NCBI GenBank assembly: GCA_013298245.1
Contig: JAAFHD010000113.1
Location: 1-9,591, forward strand
From: Alphaproteobacteria bacterium
Lineage (GTDB): Bacteria > Pseudomonadota > Alphaproteobacteria > Acetobacterales > Acetobacteraceae
DNA: 9,591 nt
Reading direction: 5' to 3'
The position numbers and the translations under genes were made by a program. Of the stretch, positions 5,244 through 9,591 are shown one piece after another; position 1 is the first letter of the stretch; every line of letters begins with the position of its first letter. A model generated the notes under the pieces. That model worked only from the letters and a program-made list of their open reading frames with translations, was not told the DNA's origin and searched no databases.

Positions 5244-6673
5244 CAGACCGCCGTGCCCCCGATCGTCAGCCCCATCATCTTCAGCGTGGGCTGCCCCACG
5301 CCCACCGGCACGCCCTGGCCATTCTTGCCGCAGGTGCCGATACCGGGGTCCATGCCGCTGTCATTGCCGACCATGGTCACCTTGGTCAGCGCATCCGGGC
5401 CGTTGCCGATCAGCGTCGCACCCTTCACGGGTGCTGTGATGCGCCCGTCTTCGATCAGATACGCCTCGGACCCCGAGAACACGAATTTCCCGCTGGTGAT
5501 ATCCACCTGCCCGCCGCCGAAATTCACCGCGTAAAGCCCGCGCTTCACGGAACGGATGATTTCTTCGGGTGCGTATTCGCCACCCAGCATGATGGTGTTG
5601 GTCATGCGCGGCATCGGCGCATGCGCGTGGCTTTGCCGCCGCCCATTGCCAGTGGGCGCGACACCCATCAGCCGCGCATTCTGCCGGTCCTGAATGAAAC
5701 CCTTCAGGATGCCGTCCTCGATCATCACCATGCGGCCCGACGGCGTGCCCTCGTCATCCACCGTGATCGACCCGCGCCGATCGGGGATGGTGCCATCATC
5801 CACCACCGTCACGCCGGGTGCGGCAATCCGCTGCCCCAACAGCCCCGCGAAAGCGCTGGTCTGCTTGCGGTTGAAGTCGCCCTCCAGCCCATGCCCGATC
5901 GCCTCGTGCAGCAGAATGCCAGGCCAGCCTGGCCCCAGCACCACTTCCATTTCCCCCGCCGGCGCCGGCCGCGCATCCAGGTTCACCAGCGCCTGGCGCA
6001 GCGCCTCATCCACCCCCGCCTGCCAGCTTTCGCGCGACAGGATACGCCCATACCCAAACCGCCCGCCGGTGCCGAAGCTGCCGCTCTCACGCCGCCCATC
6101 CACCTCGACCACCACCTGCACATTCATCCGCACCAGCGGCCGCAAATCCGCCACGCGCACGCCATCGGCGCGGATGATCTGCACCGCCTGCCATTCGCCG
6201 GTGATCGACGCACTCACCTGCCGCACCCGCGCATCGCGGCCGCGTGCGTATGCGTCCAGTTCCATCAACAACGCGGTCTTCGCCTCGAAGGGCATTTCCG
6301 CCAGCGGATTGGCATCGCTGTAGAGCCGCAGATTGGTCGCCCGCGGTGCCTCCGCCCATTGCCCCGAATGGCCATCGCGCGCCGCCGCCACCGCACTTGC
6401 CGCGCGCTTGATGGCGGCTTCCGAAATCTCGCCCGCATGCGCGTATCCCACCGCCTCACCGGCCACCGCGCGCAGCCCGAAGCCGCGATTGGTGTCGAAG
6501 CTGGCGGCCCGGATGCGGCCGTCATCCAGGCTGATCGCCTCGCTCTCCCGGTATTCCAGGAACAGCTCCCCGTCATCGCAACCGGCCAGCGCACCACGCA
6601 GCGCGCCCTCCGCGCCCGCGCGGTCCAGCTCGGTGAAGAACAATTCGTCGGTCGTGGACAAGGCGTCGGTCAT
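5243..6673 (-). CDS. tldD: TldD metalloprotease subunit
   Basis: This 476-residue protein is the TldD subunit of the TldD/TldE (PmbA) protease, a cytosolic zinc enzyme that degrades unfolded peptides and matures some modified peptides such as microcin B17. Its length is normal for the family. The metal motif HEAIGHGLEGD begins at His256, giving the His-Glu-x-x-x-His arrangement (256, 257, 261). Other family blocks are the N-terminal SEAISLDDGRI (44-54), FGLRAVAGEAVGYAH, VVDDGTIPDRRGS, RQSHAHAPMPRMTNT (346-360), and the C-terminal GTCGKNGQGVPVGVGQPTLK, which holds the usual conserved Cys (448). The ATG at 6673 overlaps the stop of the upstream histidine kinase gene by 4 nt (ATGA). The ribosome-binding site is only a weak GGAA, so translation probably depends on coupling. 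No TldE gene lies in the window; tldE is often unlinked. Confidence 0.96.
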   Translation of the reverse strand: MTDALSTTDELFFTELDRAGAEGALRGALAGCDDGELFLEYRESEAISLDDGRIRAASFDTNRGFGLRAVAGEAVGYAHAGEISEAAIKRAASAVAAARDGHSGQWAEAPRATNLRLYSDANPLAEMPFEAKTALLMELDAYARGRDARVRQVSASITGEWQAVQIIRADGVRVADLRPLVRMNVQVVVEVDGRRESGSFGTGGRFGYGRILSRESWQAGVDEALRQALVNLDARPAPAGEMEVVLGPGWPGILLHEAIGHGLEGDFNRKQTSAFAGLLGQRIAAPGVTVVDDGTIPDRRGSITVDDEGTPSGRMVMIEDGILKGFIQDRQNARLMGVAPTGNGRRQSHAHAPMPRMTNTIMLGGEYAPEEIIRSVKRGLYAVNFGGGQVDITSGKFVFSGSEAYLIEDGRITAPVKGATLIGNGPDALTKVTMVGNDSGMDPGIGTCGKNGQGVPVGVGQPTLKMMGLTIGGTAV

Positions 6674-9591
6674 GCTTGGTTCCGTTCGAAGATGCGCGGG
6701 CGGGGGAAGCGCAGAATGGCGCGCGTGCCCTCGCCGGGGCGGCTTTTGAGGGTGAGTGTGGCGCCCTGCGCCTCTGCCAGCGCGCGCGACAGCGAAAGCC
6801 CGATGCCCGAGCCCTCGAACTTCCGCGCCAGCCCCGAATCCAGCTGGCTGAACGGTTCGAAGGCGCGCGGGATATCGGCATCGGGCATGCCGATGCCATT
6901 GTCGCGCACCTCGATCTCCACCGCGCCATCATCGATGCGCGCAGAAAGCCAGGCATCGCCCCCATCGGGCGTGAACTTGATGGCGTTGGACAGCAGGTTC
7001 AGCAGCACCTGGCGCAGCCGCATCGCATCCGCGCGCAAGGCCGGCAGGCCATCGGGTGCGTCCAGATGCAGCGCGACACCCGAGGCATTGGCCGCCGCCT
7101 GCATCACGCGCAGCACCTCGGCCAACAAGGGGGCAGGGTCCACGCGTTCCTGCCGCACCGACAGCCCGCCTTCCTCCGCGCGCGCCACATCCAGGATGTC
7201 GTTGATCAGCGTCAGCAGGTGGCGCCCGGCATCGCGGATGGCGCTGATGTATTCGCCCCGGTTCGGCGCGTCGGGGGTGAATTGCAGCGCCTCGGCGAAG
7301 CCGATCACGGCCGTCAGCGGCGTGCGCAATTCATGGCTCATGGTGGCCAGGAAGCGGGACTTCGCCTCGCTCGCGCGCTCGGCCTCCCGCCGTGCGGCTT
7401 CGAGTGCGGCGCGCGCCTCATGCTCCTCGGTCACATCGGTATAGGCCAGGATGAAACCGCCACCGGGGATGGGGTCTGAGATGATCTCCACCCAGCCGCC
7501 ATTGGGCCGGTTGCGCAAATGCCGCCACGGCTTGCGCCGATCACGCGCCAGGCGTTCGGCGGCGACCGCGGCACCCTCCTCGCCCTCACCGAATTCGCCG
7601 ATCGCCAGCAGTTCCGCCACGAAATCACGGAACGGCGTGCCCGGCGCCAGCACCTCGGCACGGATGCCGATGATCTGCTGGAAGCGCGAATTCGCCGCCA
7701 GCACGCGTTCCTGTTCGTCGAACAGGCACACGCCATGCCGGATGTTTTCCAGCATCGCATCCAGCACATCGCTGCGCCGTTTGGCTTCGGCTTCGGCCTG
7801 CACCAGGCGCGAGACATCACTGATGGCAATCACGAAGCCGCCATCGGGCGTGGGGTCGGATGCGATTTCGAAGATGCGCCCATCGGGCAGCGTGCGCTGG
7901 AAGATCTGCGGGTGCGCACGGTCCAGGTCGCGGAACCAGCGCATCATCGCTTCCGCGTTCGGCCCCTCGCCGAAGCCGCCCTGGGCCAGTTGGCGCGCCA
8001 GCACAATTTCCAAGGTCACACCCTGGCCGGGTTGCAGGCCATCCAGCCCGGTCAGTTTTTCGGCCAGCGAATTGGCCGCGATCAGCGCGCGGTCCGGGCC
8101 ATACATCAGCAGCCCGTGGCGAATGCCCTCCAGCATGGTCGAGAAGGTGCGCGCACGCTGCGCGCTGCTGACCTCGGCCGCATGCAGCGCGGTCACGTCG
8201 CTGAAGGTGCGCACAAAGCCGCCACCTTCCATCGGCACGGTGACCACCTCCACCACCTGGCCATTGGCGCGGGCGCGGATATAGCGGTCAGGCCCGCTCC
8301 ATTTCGCGACCGGGCGGCGCTCCAGGAAGGCCGCGGTCTGTGCGGCATCGCCGTATTCGCCGCGCGCGATCTGGATGTCGCGCAGGGTGCTCATATGGGC
8401 GCCGGAGCGGAATTCCTCCGGCGTCAGGCCGCACATCTCGCAGGCCTGGCGGTTGACCGCGCGCACGATGCCATCTTCCGAATACAGCGCGATGCCGTGC
8501 TGCATGCCCTCCAGCATGGCGTTCAGCATCTCGGCGCGGTTGCGCGCCTGGGCTTCGGCGCGGTGCAGCGCGGTGACGTCGGTCAGCACCGTCACCTGGC
8601 CGCCATCGGCCAGCGGCTCGCGGCGGATGCTGACGATATCGCCATTCGGCCGGCGCCGTTCGAAAGACTGCGTCAGATGCGCTTCGGCCAGCATGCGCGC
8701 CAGCATCACCTCGGCGGGCACGTCGCCGAACTCGCCGCCCTGCCCACGCCTGGCCGCGACATCGGCGAAGTGATCGCCGATCGCGACCGGGCTGTCGGCC
8801 ATGATCGCGTTATAGGCGGCGTTGACATAGCGCACGCGCTGATCGGCATTCCACACCAGCACGCCGACCGGCAAGGCGGAGAGGATGGCATCGAGCAACG
8901 TCGCACGCCGCCGCGCATCGGCCTCGGCGCTGCGCAATGCGGTGATGTCCGTCACCTCGACCAGCCGCGCGCCATCGGCCAGCCGCGCACGGCGGAAGCG
9001 CAGCGACTGCCCGTTGGGCCGATGCCGGTCCTGGTGCACCGAGCCCTGGTCGGCATCATTGCGCGTGCCCTCGAGCCAGGCGGCCGCCGCATCGGGCGGC
9101 ATCTCGCCCTGTTCGCCCAGGCGCTGGAACAACTCGCTGGCCGCCATGCCCGGTGCGACGCGCGCCGCCGGCAGGCCGATCAGCTGCGCGTATTGCGTGT
9201 TGCGCAGCAGCAGCGTCTCGGCCTTGTCGTAGAGTGCCACACCCACACCCAGCGCCTCGAACATCGTCTCCAGCTGGCGCAGTTCGGCCATCGCCGCTTC
9301 CAGCGGGCCGGTGTGCTGCGTGACATCGGTGATGCTGCCCAGGAAGCCGCCATCCTCCAGCGGGTGCACACGCATCTCCAGCACGGTGCCATCGGCATGG
9401 CGCAGCAGGCGGCGAAGCGGGCGCGTGCGGTCCAGCGCCATCACCTCCTCGACCTGCGCCTCCGGGTCGCCCGGGCCATAGACACCGCGCAGCGCGAACA
9501 GCCGCACGAAGTCGCGCAAGGGCAGGCCCGGCGCCATGCGCCGCGCCTCGACACCGGCCAGCGCCACCATGCGCCGATTGGCAAAGACCAG
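6670..9591 (-). CDS. Multi-PAS sensor histidine kinase (5' end outside window)
   Basis: At least 973 residues are visible. The frame stays open to the window edge, where LVFANRR reads as the middle of a PAS domain, so the true start lies to the right; the first visible Met codon (9570) is internal. Residue numbers here count from that Met. Six PAS_7-like units each end in a Thr/Ser-Asp-Val/Ile-Thr/Ser signature at 81, 207, 330, 457, 584 and 711. A charged helical linker (715-740) leads to the phospho-acceptor box with His746 in SHELRTPL. The ATP-binding domain has the N box (Asn862 in NLLSNAIKF), G1 (DNGIGMPD from 890), the F box (FEPFSQ) and G2 (GSGIGLSLS from 920). The LARKFEGSGIGL run resembles PleC/DivJ-type kinases. 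No membrane helix or C-terminal receiver domain is visible, suggesting a cytosolic sensor with a separate response regulator. It overlaps tldD by 4 nt. Confidence 0.95.
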   Translation of the reverse strand: MVFANRRMVALAGVEARRMAPGLPLRDFVRLFALRGVYGPGDPEAQVEEVMALDRTRPLRRLLRHADGTVLEMRVHPLEDGGFLGSITDVTQHTGPLEAAMAELRQLETMFEALGVGVALYDKAETLLLRNTQYAQLIGLPAARVAPGMAASELFQRLGEQGEMPPDAAAAWLEGTRNDADQGSVHQDRHRPNGQSLRFRRARLADGARLVEVTDITALRSAEADARRRATLLDAILSALPVGVLVWNADQRVRYVNAAYNAIMADSPVAIGDHFADVAARRGQGGEFGDVPAEVMLARMLAEAHLTQSFERRRPNGDIVSIRREPLADGGQVTVLTDVTALHRAEAQARNRAEMLNAMLEGMQHGIALYSEDGIVRAVNRQACEMCGLTPEEFRSGAHMSTLRDIQIARGEYGDAAQTAAFLERRPVAKWSGPDRYIRARANGQVVEVVTVPMEGGGFVRTFSDVTALHAAEVSSAQRARTFSTMLEGIRHGLLMYGPDRALIAANSLAEKLTGLDGLQPGQGVTLEIVLARQLAQGGFGEGPNAEAMMRWFRDLDRAHPQIFQRTLPDGRIFEIASDPTPDGGFVIAISDVSRLVQAEAEAKRRSDVLDAMLENIRHGVCLFDEQERVLAANSRFQQIIGIRAEVLAPGTPFRDFVAELLAIGEFGEGEEGAAVAAERLARDRRKPWRHLRNRPNGGWVEIISDPIPGGGFILAYTDVTEEHEARAALEAARREAERASEAKSRFLATMSHELRTPLTAVIGFAEALQFTPDAPNRGEYISAIRDAGRHLLTLINDILDVARAEEGGLSVRQERVDPAPLLAEVLRVMQAAANASGVALHLDAPDGLPALRADAMRLRQVLLNLLSNAIKFTPDGGDAWLSARIDDGAVEIEVRDNGIGMPDADIPRAFEPFSQLDSGLARKFEGSGIGLSLSRALAEAQGATLTLKSRPGEGTRAILRFPRPRIFERNQA
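7429..9591 (-). repeat. Tandem array of six PAS_7-like units inside the kinase
   Basis: Units end at about 9319 (the first is cut by the window edge), 8941, 8572, 8191, 7810 and 7429, giving spacings of 126, 123, 127, 127 and 127 residues. Each complete unit starts with a short helix of the form LxAMLExxxHGVxLY or a relative, then an Asn-containing core (N-x-x-F or similar), a variable loop often holding GEFG, an Arg/Pro-Asn-Gly strand, a Pro-x-x-x-GGF strand, and the D-V-T ending. Units four to six are most alike (LEGMQHG, LEGIRHG, LENIRHG), suggesting the more recent duplications. The second and third are diverged: GGF is degraded to GAR and GGQ. Such units usually bind small ligands, haem or flavin, but no ligand residue can be named. 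Confidence 0.85.

Noticed and set aside
6670..7368. A hybrid kinase with a C-terminal receiver domain
   Set aside because: The protein ends about 40 residues after the G2 box (RFPRPRIFERNQA), leaving no room for a receiver domain.
5165..7444. A 759-codon open frame on the plus strand opposite tldD and the kinase core
   Set aside because: It lies antisense to two firmly identified genes with intact catalytic motifs. Its translation is rich in His, Arg, Pro and Ser with no recognisable domain, as expected for the mirror frame of high-GC coding sequence.
7429..9591. Periodic similarity in this region as a CRISPR array or DNA-level repeat
   Set aside because: The period is about 380 nt, in frame, and conserved only at protein level. 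It is the tandem PAS domain structure of the kinase.

Overview
This window looks like ordinary chromosome from a high-GC alphaproteobacterium. An Acetobacteraceae relative such as a Roseomonas-type organism is my best guess, but it is an inference. The clues are the strong G/C preference at third codon positions, a stand-alone Bug/TctC-type solute-binding protein, a histidine kinase built on a long run of PAS_7-like domains with a PleC/DivJ-like catalytic core, and an intergenic stretch that resembles a palindromic repeat I recall from alphaproteobacterial genomes. There are no tRNA, rRNA, CRISPR, phage or transposase signatures. Overlapping reading frames on the opposite strands are GC-driven shadows.

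Layout, plus strand (1-4241): the last 33 codons of an unidentified hydrophobic protein come first, then a 79-nt gap containing a 29-nt interrupted palindrome. Next is a complete MFS transporter (184-1389) and a 129-nt gap with a repeat-like remnant and a short inverted repeat. A compact four-gene run follows: a DoxX-like four-helix membrane protein, an OpgC-family membrane acyltransferase, the periplasmic molybdopterin methionine-sulfoxide reductase MsrP, and a 93-aa two-helix membrane protein. Genes in this run overlap by 4 nt or lie 13 nt apart, so they are probably one transcript.

Layout, minus strand (9591-4228): a PAS-array histidine kinase that enters from the right edge of the window overlaps tldD by 4 nt. 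After a 61-nt gap comes a Bug/TctC substrate-binding protein. The two gene blocks converge and overlap by 14 nt at 4228-4241, leaving no room for a separate terminator.

How the genes may work together: the plus-strand run has an envelope theme, with periplasmic protein repair (MsrP), a glucan-modifying type acyltransferase (OpgC) and a DoxX-like protein. The usual partners are missing: no msrQ follows msrP, and no opgG/opgH lies beside opgC. The minus-strand block couples translation of a soluble-looking sensor kinase to tldD, whose product works with TldE in peptide processing and protein quality control. No response regulator or TldE is visible. I saw no clear new biological system. The most interesting points are the DoxX/OpgC/MsrP/two-helix cluster without MsrQ, the array of at least six PAS units with a period of about 127 residues coupled to tldD, and the repeat-like element at the MFS stop codon.
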